A stretch of DNA of 14,453 nt from Euperipatoides rowelli (Eukaryota > Onychophora > Udeonychophora > Euonychophora > Peripatopsidae): NCBI GenBank assembly GCA_003024985.2, contig PXIH01S0001379.1; one strand, 5' to 3'. The notes under the pieces were generated by a model. It made no database searches. It had not been told where the DNA came from and saw nothing but the letters and a program-made list of their open reading frames with translations. Position numbers and translations under genes: made by a program. Shown here piece by piece: positions 1 through 8,312 of the stretch. Numbering within the stretch: position 1 is the first letter of the stretch; every line of letters starts with the position of its first letter.

Positions 1-798
1 ACAACACTCACCAGCTGCCCCCCAAAAAAATCCACTTTTTACTAGGGGAGAAGGGGGGGGGGGGATTTTAATCAAATGTGCCAGCACGACCTGTTTTTAA
101 AGTAGTCTGACATTACAATAAGGCTTTTCGTTAAATTTTCAATAACAGTTGTACAGGGAGAAATATCAATATGTGTAACAAATGAGAAAAAAATCCATTT
201 TGTCCCCTTCCTTCCTATCTCCCCTCACACCTAATTTTCCACTGGGTCTTGGCCCTTGGACCCCGTTGGGGATTATTACCCAGATTACTAATTCAAGAAG
301 GGGGGGGCATGGATACTTTGTGTCAGGGGCCCCCAAAAATCTATGGGCGGCCCTACACCACCTATTTCTAGTTAGACAATTTAAATGCTCTTACCGGTGC
401 ATTTTTATACAGCATTTTTGCACTAATTCTTATGCGACAAAAGAAATGAAAGTACAAGAAAATAAATTAGAGTTAACCTTCATTCCTTAATTTTTTTGAA
501 AAAAAAAAAAACCCACTTCCAGATAAACGTCCAATTTTGTTTAATTATATTTTTAATTCTTTTTTGACATAATACTTATGTAGATGAATTATTTCCCCTT
601 CAGTCTTGTACATCCTCTAATAACTTAATGATGTCATAATTAATACAGTACTATGAAACAGACCATTACAAAATAATGAAGGAATAATAAATATTATACT
701 TACAGAAGTATGAAGTAACAGCTGTGCCAACGTTAATAAATAGATAAACTACTACAGTATTTGATATCTAAACAATTGAATCTCATTTTTTCCCCTAG
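1..798. other. Upstream intron or flank, no gene recognised
   Basis: This stretch lies before the first exon I can support. It holds G-rich runs near 45-64 and 299-307, a GC-richer block (about 225-360) that looks like a dispersed repeat, and AT-rich sequence. The open frame at 182-490 is low-complexity, matches no family I know and overlaps the repeat-like block, so I do not call it a gene. An upstream exon or promoter may lie here or before the window, but I see no convincing one. Confidence 0.4.
225..360. repeat. GC-rich dispersed-repeat fragment (unclassified)
   Basis: The block is clearly richer in G and C than its surroundings. It contains GGCCCCCAA at 328-336 followed shortly by GGGCGGCCCT. 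A similar arrangement, GGCCCCCAA then CCGGCACTG, occurs at 10032-10058. Such GGCCCCC...CCGGCnCTG strings are common at the ends of old dispersed repeats in animal genomes. I cannot name the family or fix the ends. Confidence 0.3.
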
Positions 799-972
799 GT
801 TTACAGTCTTCTACCAAATGATACTTTTAATAATTGGAAGTCAAACTAATTTATTTAATATTACACTTCAAGAGTATAGAGAATGCTTAAGAAAGAAGTT
901 AGAGAAAGGTCCAACAAGACAAGCAATCCTAGTTCTTAAAGATCAGCAGATGGAGTTGAAATGTCAGCTATG
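799..972 (+). CDS. FAM187A-like: FAM187A-like gene, first visible exon: signal region and start of Ig domain 1
   Basis: The exon follows a pyrimidine tract and CCCCTAG acceptor (ends 798) and stops before GTAAGA at 973. The first in-frame ATG is at 818. I number residues from it, but an upstream exon could add residues, because the reading frame stays open to the acceptor. Residues 1-7 (MILLIIG), with the hydrophobic stretch before them, look like the core of a signal peptide. An N-glycosylation sequon (NIT) sits at residue 14. The end of the exon reads ELKCQL and then two bases (TG) of the next codon. Cys49 is placed like the first Ig cysteine, and exon 2 completes Cys52. The ELxCxxC arrangement is what the FAM187A family shows at the start of its first Ig domain (family recalled, not searched). 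The start codon is the least certain part. Confidence 0.7.
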
Positions 973-1906
973 GTAAGATTTCATGACAAAACTTCCTCAA
1001 TCCAAGTTAAATTTTTTTTAAAAATTAAACAAGTTTGAGATAATTTATTTTACAGCATAAAAAAACAATCATTAGATTTGGCAAATCTCCACTTTTCAAA
1101 ATTGGAAATCTTCCAAATACTAATAAATTTAAATTAATTCTAAAAATGTAATAAATTAAAAAAAACACAATACCTATACATGCTGTACATTGTTAAACAT
1201 TGTTTTACAACTAGAAATATGTCAAACTTTGCCATCAGAATTTCTATTAAGGAATAATGTCTATTACAAGTCACAATATTTAGGTTTATGACTTGTTTTT
1301 TGTTTGTGGTATATCATTTATGAAATCTGTTTAAATGTCACTTACACTTGTCACATACAGAATTCTTCTTGATCAAAATGATTCTAATGATTTTGTATGA
1401 TTGGAATATATTAAGAATTCAAATTAGGAAATAGTTTATCACTACCTTTAGCTGGTAAACACAGTAATTAAGTCAGACATAATGATAAAGGATTAGCCAA
1501 CATCACTTCAACTTTTTACATTATGGTTTCAAATGAATTCAGGAAATCAATAAATGAACAGTAAAAATCATAAAATGTTTGCAGTTTGGAAGCAGAAAGT
1601 TTATTTGATGGGCATTTATGAGCTTATACAGGTATATGAGATATTCCAGATACTGACACAAGTCTAGAAATGTTTAGTTGTGTTGGTTCTTGTATTCAAG
1701 GAATAGCTGATTTTTGTTAATGTAAATTATTAATTTTCATTAGTACTCACTGCCTTTCTATTTTTAATAGTAAATGTCATGTTAACATAATTTGACAAAT
1801 ATATGAGTGTAATAGTGCATAAAACAATAAATTTCCCTGCTTGTGCTAATCAATGTAAATTTATTCATGTTTTGCATACGAGTGTGTGTTCATTGTTATA
1901 GAAGAA
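973..1906. other. Intron 1, proximal part, nothing recognised
   Basis: About 930 bases of AT-rich intron follow the GTAAGA donor. I see no open reading frame of note, no RNA gene and no clear repeat structure. Confidence 0.5.
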
Positions 1907-1908
1907 TA

Positions 1909-2446
1909 GGGTGAACGGAGGTAATTATGATACACCCGATTTTTTGGGTAATTTTGATACGATCCCTCCCCATTTTAATCTATTATATCTCTAGTATCGG
2001 AAGTGTAAGTATATGACCAAACTTTGGTGTTACTTCTGAGTTAAAGGGGCGAGAAAATTTGATTTTCATAACCTTTATGAAAATTTTGATTTTTACTTTT
2101 GGCTCCAAGTGTTAACGTTTGTCTGTAGATGTCTTTGTGTCCGAGTATTACCCCAAAATTCTGATATGTACATGACATCACCGTCTCACAATTAAGCCTT
2201 ACTGTGGCACTCTATATAATATAGGAAAGCAGAAATAAATATATATCATAATTGCTCAGTCCAGCGTAATTATGATAGATGTTATTTATTTTTATAAAAA
2301 CTATTATAGCGTTACTATTATCATCCACAGAGTAGTTATATCATACTGATACTAGTAAAATTCCAAAAACGTTTTGTTGAATTCATTGTGAAAAAAGAAA
2401 GTTACAGGAGAAAATATATTTGTATCAGAATTACCCCGGGTCACCC
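1909..2446. mobile_element. Tc1/mariner-type MITE, about 538 bp
   Basis: The ends are inverted repeats of about 28 bp. The left end begins GGGTGAACGGAGGTAATT; the right end, read on the opposite strand, begins GGGTGACCCGGGGTAATT. Both then continue with nTGATAC, so the two ends match at most positions. A TA dinucleotide flanks each end (1907-1908 and 2447-2448), which is the target duplication of Tc1/mariner-superfamily transposons. There is no transposase frame inside, so the copy is non-autonomous. The placement in Tc1/mariner rests on the TA duplication and the inverted ends only; other TA-duplicating families are possible. Confidence 0.7.
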
Positions 2447-2448
2447 TA

Positions 2449-2468
2449 TACACACACACACACACACA
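2449..2468. repeat. (CA)n microsatellite
   Basis: Ten or so CA dinucleotides follow directly on the TA duplication of the MITE to the left, then fade into TATA-rich sequence. Confidence 0.85.
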
Positions 2469-3087
2469 TATACTTATTTTATTTTAGGTGGTTGGACTGG
2501 CAGGAGCCAACTGTAGCTGTGTGACCCTCCCCCACTTCCCAGCCTAATTTGGTATTTTGTTATTGAGCAAGTTGCTAAACATTTTGATCCCTGTCTCTGG
2601 AATAAAGATTTATTTTCTACCAATATTACAGTCAAATCTTTTTTTATGTGTCATCTTGTCTGGGGTCCACTGGATTGCAGTCATTAGGTAGTGACCCCCT
2701 AGGGAGATATTTAAAATAGATTATGCTGATATCTTTTTGTATTGTAACCGCTAATTCACTAATGGTTAGTGTATTCAGTATACCCATGAAATGTATATAG
2801 AGTATTCTGAATATACAGAAAAGAGGTATAATTTATCTAGCATATTTAAAAGAAAATGATGTTTGTAGCATATTCAGGGAATACATGTAGTACAATGAGC
2901 TATACAGAAAATGCCTATCCTCAAAAGTTTAACATGAATTTTAAAGTACCATGTTGATATTTTTATGCCAGTTAACTATTTGAGCTTACTAAGTGAAAAT
3001 AAGTAAAAACTTGTCTAGTTTATTACAAAACCAACATACTTCATAGAATAATGAATAGTTTTTGTACAAATGCAGGGTAATTTAACA
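2469..3087. other. Intron 1, nothing recognised
   Basis: The stretch begins with a T-rich run ending TTTTAG and a short GC-richer segment (2489-2550). This could be mistaken for a spliced exon but has no coding support. The rest is AT-rich intron without recognisable genes or repeats. Confidence 0.4.
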
Positions 3088-4119
3088 CCAAAATTTTTTA
3101 AATCAAGACCAAAATTAAAAATTGAAACAGAGAGATTAAAGGAACTAATGATATTGAAACAAGTTGACGATAATTATTGAGGAACTCCCAATGTTCCAGT
3201 TTTAAAACCAGATAAAGTTATGTTTGAGAAAACTACACAGGGAAGAGAAATGTAGTAAAATTGTTTTATCTTTTGCTTTATCAACAAGCTGAATTGGATC
3301 AAGAATTAGTAACTATAAGCAAACATAAAGGAATATTAAGGTATTACAAAATGTTATATTTCAGAGGTTGATGGAAAAAGTGATGCCACATTTAGAAGTT
3401 AGTTTTTTTAGACAATGTTTAATAATGGGAAATGATGATATGCAACACATATAGAACGTTTAAAAGCAGTGCTGAGTAGACTGCAAAGAGATGATCTTAG
3501 GGTTATGCCTGAAAAATGTGAACTGCTAAAAGATAGTATAAAATATTTGGGATAGTTTATGTTGAATGTTTAATAAGAAATACAAAAACAATTTATCATT
3601 TTATAATGACTGGAATCAATAGTAAAATACATAGTTTAACCTTTACGATCATTAATAATCCCAATAATCATGTTTTTAAGACATAACGTATATGATAAAT
3701 AAAATTCTTTACGACAAGAATTGCTGGAACTCATTCACAGCCCTGCATAAATGGCAATGTGTTGCCATCCTTTAAGAAATGTAGAATAATCTTTGCACAT
3801 TATGATGAAAATGTGATGCTTCAGAGTATGGACTAAAAGACATAGTCTTAGATGAAAATGGAGTTGATAGACCAATTGCTTAAGCTTCTAGAATCTAGAT
3901 CTTTAAATAAAAGTGAACAAAGCTTTCACAAATAGATAAAGTGCTAGCAATAATATTTGGTATTAAAAAATTTAAATAATATTTGTATAAGAGAAAATTC
4001 ATATTCGAGACCTACCACAAACCATTATTGGCAATTTTTAACACCAAAAAAATAATTTAAACAGTAGAGCTAATAGATTACACAAAAAAAAAACAATATT
4101 TTTATCAGCTAATGCTGAT
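3088..4119 (+). pseudogene. Decayed Ty3/gypsy retrotransposon pol: reverse transcriptase and RNase H
   Basis: Read across several frames, this region shows conserved blocks of Ty3/gypsy Pol in the right order. Near 3088-3225 lie FFKSRP and VPVLKPDK, the entry to the RT fingers. Near 3360-3550 lie FQRLM, a DD pair, a HIERL...RL stretch, a KCELL and a KYLG, which mark the RT palm and the strand leading to the connection. Near 3815-4030 lie DASEYGL, RPIA, SLNKSEQ, LAIIFGIKKFK and HKPLLAIF, the RNase H domain. Near 4060-4130 the frame reads RANRLHKKK...FLSANADIE, the RNase H C-terminus. There are many stops and frame changes, so the copy is dead. The element lies inside intron 1 and is cut by the foldback element that begins near 4120. 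Confidence 0.8.
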
Positions 4120-5490
4120 ATTGAACAAATGTGACAACCCATGGACTTTTAAAAAATGTTTAAAATTACTATTAAACAAACATTTGGTAGGTTAAGATCT
4201 TTCTATTTTTGATATCTTCAGAACCTTTATAATTAAAAACAAACCAAAAATTAATAAAAAACATAAATATGTATTAATGTGCAACTGCCATCCTACCTTA
4301 CTGTTGGATCCATGGACAGTGGAAACAGGGGTCAGAGGATCAACTGACCCCTCTAATTTTAACAAGAGGTGTCAAAGTGCTTTAGTTTACCCCCTTGTCT
4401 CCATCACACATACCTACTGTATATTATATTAATATACAGTAAATAATATATATTGTACAAACTGTATACATTTTTTTTCTTGAAAAATAGTTAATAAGTT
4501 TAGAATATAAAAGTAAATTTTTTTAACAATAATAAATGAATAAAAATCGATGGAAAATAGACACCTTAGTGTTTAGAATTTGTAAAATGGAATACTTTTA
4601 TTCAAGAAAAAAGGAATAAACTGCACTATCGTACGGGTTGATTTAAATAATTTTTTTTTTGTTTTAAATTACAAAGAGTACACTATAGCTTAGTTAAAGT
4701 ACATATAATGAATTAAATCTATATTATTTAGACTATTTGCAGAAATATAGCTTTAAAAAAAAAAAAAACTTAGGCAGTTAGCGAGATATCTTCACTTCAA
4801 TAAGTTTATTGTGCCATATTACAAACTACCGACTGATTAAATGTTTTAATTGATAATAATTTCAATTTAACTAATTTATTTTTAATTTAAATATTTCAAT
4901 AATTTTAAATTCATTTTAAAATTAAAATAAATGTTAAAATCATTGAAATGCAGTCTCAAAATATACAAAAAAAAAAAATTTGGGGGGGGGGAGAATACCC
5001 CCTCCCCCCCCTGACAAATACTAACTTGACCCCTCTGGTAAATTATTACTCCTTCTTCCCTGGTAGGATCAATTGTTGAAAGCTTAGTGTGCAATGTAAG
5101 ATTGAGATCAGGTTTAAAGAATTCAATTGTTTGCTTTTCAGCGATGTGTTTTATTTATTTATTGCTAATTATTATCAATAACAAAAAAAAAAAAATACAT
5201 TGCTGAAAAGCAAGCAATTTAAACCAGATCTCAATCTTACATTGGGCACTAAGCTTGCAACAATTGATCTAACAGTAAGGTAGGATGGTAGTTTCACATT
5301 AATACATATTTATGTTTTTATTAATTATTTGTTTCTTTTTTTGTATTTAATTATAAAGGCTCTGAAGATATCAAAAATAGAAAGATCTTAACCTACCAAA
5401 TATTATTTTGGAAATAATACGGTGATGTTTGTTTTCCAGTAATTAATGAACTTTTTTTTTTACAGTGCATGACTGTCACATCTGTTCAAT
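4120..5490. mobile_element. Foldback (palindromic) element interrupting the gypsy remnant
   Basis: The left arm (4120-4310, continuing at 5071-5160 after a later insertion) is the reverse complement of the right arm (about 5180-5490). The outermost matching word is ATTGAACA at 4120-4127 and TGTTCAAT at 5483-5490; the centre is near 5168, with a loop of about 20 bases. Arms are about 280-310 bp with several small indels and substitutions. The gypsy coding similarity stops at the left edge and resumes just beyond the right edge, so this is an insertion. There is no coding capacity inside. I could not identify a target duplication, so the exact outer ends are uncertain. Confidence 0.7.
4311..5062. 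mobile_element. hAT-like non-autonomous insertion inside the foldback left arm
   Basis: The left foldback arm is interrupted here, while the right arm is continuous. The flanks are GTTGGATC (4303-4310) and GTAGGATC (5063-5070), an 8-bp duplication with one mismatch. The intact right arm has the matching empty site (GATCTAAC at 5266-5273, read GTTAGATC on the other strand). The left end reads CATGGACAGTGGAAAC; the right end, on the opposite strand, reads CAGGGAAGAAGGAG, an imperfect inverted pair. An 8-bp duplication with CA(G) ends fits hAT-type transposons, but the superfamily is an inference. Inside are two small perfect hairpins (4327-4352, 9-bp arms; 4415-4441, 12-bp arms with a 3-base loop) and long G and C runs near 4983-5012. 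The open frame on the - strand at 4882-5094 crosses the edge of this insertion and is not a gene. Confidence 0.65.
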
Positions 5491-5690
5491 TTGAATAACG
5501 TGCACAAGAGAAGACCATTCAATTCAATAGTTTTGCTTATGTTATTGTATTCAAAAATTTGTTAGAGAATGGAAATGGTCTATTAAGATTATCAATGAAG
5601 AGTATACATAGTGAAAAAACACTAAGTGAAATAGAAAATTTAAATGTATTTAAACATTTGTACAAAAGTTTAGATGAAGGAAACATTTAT
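5491..5690 (+). pseudogene. Continuation of the + strand gypsy pol after the foldback insertion
   Basis: The reading resumes beyond the foldback with FNSFAYVIVFKN, then ENGNGLLRLSMKS. This resembles the end of the Ty3/gypsy RNase H/connection region, where a Y-x-I-x-F/Y segment is followed by N-A-D-x-L-S-R-L-P; the A-D pair and the proline are altered here. The frame then stays open for about 40 residues (EKTLSEIENL...) without a block I recognise. No integrase of this + strand copy follows before the oppositely oriented remnant begins. Confidence 0.55.
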
Positions 5691-5699
5691 TCCTATAGT

Positions 5700-5842
5700 A
5701 ATAAATATTAACTCTGATAAATATTCACAGTATCACATATGAGCAAGTTGCATTACATATTTACCAGCATTCTCCACATTGTGTTGCCATCCACAAAGTT
5801 AACTATGGTGATATAATCACCTCCCTTGTACATTTTTCAACA
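5700..5842 (-). repeat. Probable 3' LTR fragment of the - strand gypsy element
   Basis: On the - strand the sequence directly after the polypurine tract begins TGTTGAAAAATG at 5842, and LTRs start with TG. The far end of the LTR is not clear, and no matching 5' LTR copy was found upstream of Gag, so the lower boundary is a guess. The only support is its position next to the polypurine tract and pol end. Confidence 0.4.
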
Positions 5843-5855
5843 CCCCCCTCCTTTT
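5843..5855 (-). promoter_or_regulatory. Polypurine tract of the - strand gypsy element
   Basis: On the - strand this reads AAAAGGAGGGGGG and is followed directly by TG. A purine run immediately before the TG of the 3' LTR is the plus-strand primer of LTR retrotransposons. It lies just past the end of the pol reading, as expected. Confidence 0.6.
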
Positions 5856-5859
5856 ATTT

Positions 5860-6790
5860 ACATACAAAGAGGGGAAAAAAGTAAAACTTTCACCTTGAAA
5901 ATCAACATTCCCATCTCTTGGGTTTTTTTCTCTCTTTCTGAGGATATCTTACTCTTCAAATAACTGTTAACATCTTCAACCATACACTTTGGTAAATTTT
6001 CCTCCTTGAAAATTAAGTGTTTATAGAACTATCACTATCAACCTTTTTGGCAAATTTACCCATCAGTATATTTTCTGTAGAATTCTCAACCATTTTGAGA
6101 AATGTCTCTAGTTGTAGATCCACTGTCAAGGTTACAATTTGTGAAATTTCATTTTCAACATTGGCCAAAACCAGCATATCTTGACTTTGTTCTGTCACAA
6201 CTTATACATGTCTCTTCCATAGCAAACCTGATAAATCCAACTTAACTTGGTATGTAACTGAGCATTACTGTTGAACTCTTCCAGAAATCCACAAATGTCC
6301 TGGCCTCAAATTTTTAGCTAATATTCTATCATTAGGTTTAAAAACTCTTGTATTTACTTGGTATGTTGATCTTAATGGAATTTGAAACTGGTAATAACAG
6401 ATGCAATTTATTATACATCAACTTTAAATATAGTTAGTTCATATCAAACTTTTTTTCATGAAGTATGGTTTTAATCTTATGTTTAAAATATTTAACATAG
6501 TTCTCTGCAAAGCCATTACTATGGGGATGATACGGTGGTATTAAGGTTAACATTCCATATTCACTCAGAAAAGACATGAACACTAGTGAAAAAAACCGGA
6601 GGACAATATCCTTCACAATGTGTCGAGGTAGCTTGAATCTAGCGAAAATAGGAAGCAGTATGTTAGTTGTTGATTCAGCCGACATACTTCTTACTGATCA
6701 AACTTTCACTTAGTTGATGAAAAGTTGTGAAAATCAGAAATAATTTACCATGAAATTAGCCCCCAAAAACCTAGGTGTTAAATATTTTAA
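5860..6790 (-). pseudogene. Decayed Ty3/gypsy integrase and pol C-terminus
   Basis: From about 6790 down to 6434 the - strand encodes an integrase catalytic core. It shows SAESTTNILLPIFARF, LPRHIVKD (retaining one catalytic Asp), FLSEYG, PPYHPHSNG and AENYVKYFKHK (retaining the catalytic Glu). The usual N-G after the Asp is replaced. The reading continues near 6360-6200 with the C-terminal domain (VFKPNDRILAKNLRP, then WISGRV and KRHV), interrupted by stops at about 6284 and 6202. From 6198 to about 6013 a further open stretch (TEQSQDMLVL...) and a basic tail (RYPQKEREKNPR near 5930) resemble the pol C-terminus. It is followed by the polypurine tract. Integrase would insert element cDNA into host DNA; this copy is dead. 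Confidence 0.75.
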
Positions 6791-6899
6791 ACCTAATGTA
6801 AGTAATAAGGCATTCTAGCAAAGCCACTCAAATATTTTAGTAATTTCTAGAATCACCAGATTACCTGTTACATTACCCAAATATTTTTGTAACTTTTCC

Positions 6900-7500
6900 C
6901 AAAACTTTCATTTTACTTTTTGTGGCTTTTTTTTCTACAAAAATGACATTGATTTTCTATACTTACAGCTTTTAAAGTCATAGTTAATTTCTCCAAATGC
7001 GAAAAATTTTGTATCTCTTTTCCTTGAAATTTGTAAGTGAAAAAATTGTTTTTTGAAAATGACACATCAAACATTAGGTAAACATTAGGTTTTGTGAAAT
7101 TTTCCACTGCAATATGAGATTCAGTACCCTGAATAAATGAAGTGTAAAACTAACAGCTTCGAATATTTGAAACAATTTCAACAAGTTTTACTAAATGTCA
7201 AATCTTCTTCTATACGGTACTTAAAAAGTTTATTTAATGCTGGACCTTTTCGTAAACCAATAATAAATTTGTTTCTAAAAAATTGTGACACCATCTCTTA
7301 CCAATTTTTTTTTTTAGTTTATTAAATAATAAAAAAGTTAATACGATTTGAGAGTTTATGGCTATCAACTGTTGGTAATGCTTAATTAAGAGGCATCGTT
7401 AGTTAAAAAACATCCCAATGTGGTATTTGATGTAAACAATCGATTAGTTTGTTCAGAAAATTAACATTGATTGTAATGCCATTGCCAGGGCATAATCTTT
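6900..7500 (-). pseudogene. Decayed Ty3/gypsy Gag with partial zinc knuckle
   Basis: The - strand reading near 7290-7180 contains NKFIIGLRKG and then EEDLTFSKTC, the conserved end of the retrotransposon Gag domain, where an F-x-x-G-L-R motif is followed by L-T-F-x-K-A. Upstream, to about 7500, weaker similarity to the Gag core continues (FSEQTNRLF...N, CFLTN). Downstream the open stretch 7107-6913 ends in CHFCRKKSH, the first half of a CCHC zinc knuckle; the last cysteine is missing. Gag packages element RNA. Protease, RT and RNase H, expected next, are absent: integrase similarity starts within about 120 bases, so a large internal deletion separates the two. No 5' LTR is visible above 7500. 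Confidence 0.6.
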
Positions 7501-7678
7501 GCATAGGCATTAAAATGATCATTCAATTAGTGCATTATTTTAAATATCACATGTACAAATAACAATTAGACGCTGGTGGACGATGATCTGGAGGTACATT
7601 GCAGTTGATGTGTAAATATACAAACAAAAGATAGCACGCTCTTTATTTAAAAATAATTTATTAAGGGTCAGCATAAAA

Positions 7679-7738
7679 CCAAAACGTTTCAAAACTACAT
7701 GAAGTTTTTCACAAACCAAGTTGATCATCAGGAATTTC
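7679..7738 (-). ncRNA. Candidate hammerhead ribozyme, - strand copy
   Basis: This is the mirror copy in the left palindrome arm, identical over the whole ribozyme because none of the arm mismatches falls in it. On the - strand CUGAUGA runs from 7731 to 7725, GAAA from 7710 to 7707, and the predicted cleavage lies between 7691 and 7690. In a transcript crossing the whole palindrome the two arms would pair with each other and compete with both ribozyme folds. Confidence 0.5.
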
Positions 7739-7880
7739 TATTAAAAATACATAAAAACAATAAATTAAATTCTAGGTAGGCTTATTATTGAATAATCAAA
7801 AATTCCAATTTTGGAATTTTTGATTATTCAATAATAAGCGTACCTAGAATTTAATGTATTGTTTTTATGTATTTTTAATA

Positions 7881-7940
7881 GAAATTCCTGATGATCAACT
7901 TGGTTTGTGAAAAACTTCATGTAGTTTTGAAACGTTTTGG
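7881..7940 (+). ncRNA. Candidate hammerhead ribozyme, + strand copy
   Basis: The invariant core is complete. CUGAUGA is at 7888-7894 and GAAA at 7909-7912, with U16.1 at 7927 and H17 (U) at 7928. Stem III pairs 7912-7916 with 7923-7927 (AAACU/AGUUU) around a 6-base loop. Stem I pairs 7885-7887 with 7929-7931 (UUC/GAA), and after a small bulge AAA at 7882-7884 can pair with UUU at 7935-7937. Stem II is the weak part: a U-U mismatch next to the core, then CAA/UUG (7896-7898 with 7905-7907). Predicted self-cleavage falls after U7928 at a UUU triplet, an allowed but not preferred NUH site. The short stem III is like the hammerheads of Penelope-like elements. Activity is not shown; the weak stem II may reduce it. 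Confidence 0.55.
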
Positions 7941-8064
7941 TTTTATGCTGACCCTTAATAAATTATTTTTAAATAAAGAGCGTGCTATCTTTTGTTTGTA
8001 TATTTACACATCAAGCCTACTGCCACATAGCACAAGCTTGTGAGTCTCCATATATTGCAGTTGA

Positions 8065-8312
8065 CTAAATTTCTAATATTTTGAAATGTCTACAAAAAAA
8101 TAAAAACCTCAATATCTCATTTAATTTTAGAACATCATGAAAATAAGTATTGCATATACAATTTAAAAACTACTGATAATTTATAATGGCTTGAAGAAAA
8201 ACTTACAAGTAATAACAGAATTTCTTAAAGTATAAGATTTGGTTAATTCCAAAATAATAAATTATAACAAATTATTATACATTCTATGAGATTTTTTTCT
8301 TCTTCATTACAG
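8065..8312. other. Distal end of intron 1
   Basis: AT-rich intron sequence ends in a T-rich tract and a CATTACAG acceptor (AG at 8311-8312). Confidence 0.6.

Larger units (their letters stand above)
7605..8014. repeat. 410-bp near-perfect palindrome, 205-bp arms, no spacer
   Basis: Arms 7605-7809 and 7810-8014 are reverse complements without a single indel. I count three mismatched pairs (7763/7856, 7779/7840 and the central 7809/7810), so the arms are about 98.5% identical. The outermost four bases on the left overlap the target duplication. Low divergence marks this as much younger than the surrounding gypsy remnants. Confidence 0.95.
7609..8053. mobile_element. Palindromic hammerhead-bearing element, probably Penelope-like terminal-repeat sequence
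   Basis: A 445-bp insertion is flanked by an exact 11-bp direct repeat, ATTGCAGTTGA (7598-7608 and 8054-8064). Nearly all of it is one palindrome, plus about 39 bp of unpaired sequence on the right. Each arm carries hammerhead-ribozyme core sequence. Penelope-like retroelements are known to carry short-stem hammerheads in their terminal repeats, to be found in inverted arrangement, and to make variable-length target duplications, so that is the best family guess. No reverse transcriptase or GIY-YIG endonuclease is present in the unit. The - strand open frame 7540-7728 is just palindrome sequence and not a gene. Confidence 0.6.

Noticed and set aside
182-490. 102-codon open frame on the + strand
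   Set aside because: Low-complexity translation over a GC-rich repeat-like block, with no domain, no splice support and no recognisable family.
2480-2560. Possible cassette exon after TTTATTTTAG
   Set aside because: All frames close quickly, and exons 1 and 2 join directly to restore a conserved Cys, so no exon is needed here.
4882-5094. 70-codon open frame on the - strand
   Set aside because: It crosses the edge of the hAT-like insertion and consists of homopolymer and foldback sequence.
7137-7325. 62-codon open frame on the + strand
   Set aside because: It is the antisense shadow of the Gag remnant on the - strand, which shows the recognisable motifs.
7540-7728. 62-codon open frame on the - strand
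   Set aside because: It runs through the left arm of the palindrome and the ribozyme copy; the mirror arm has the same words, so it reflects repeat sequence, not a gene.
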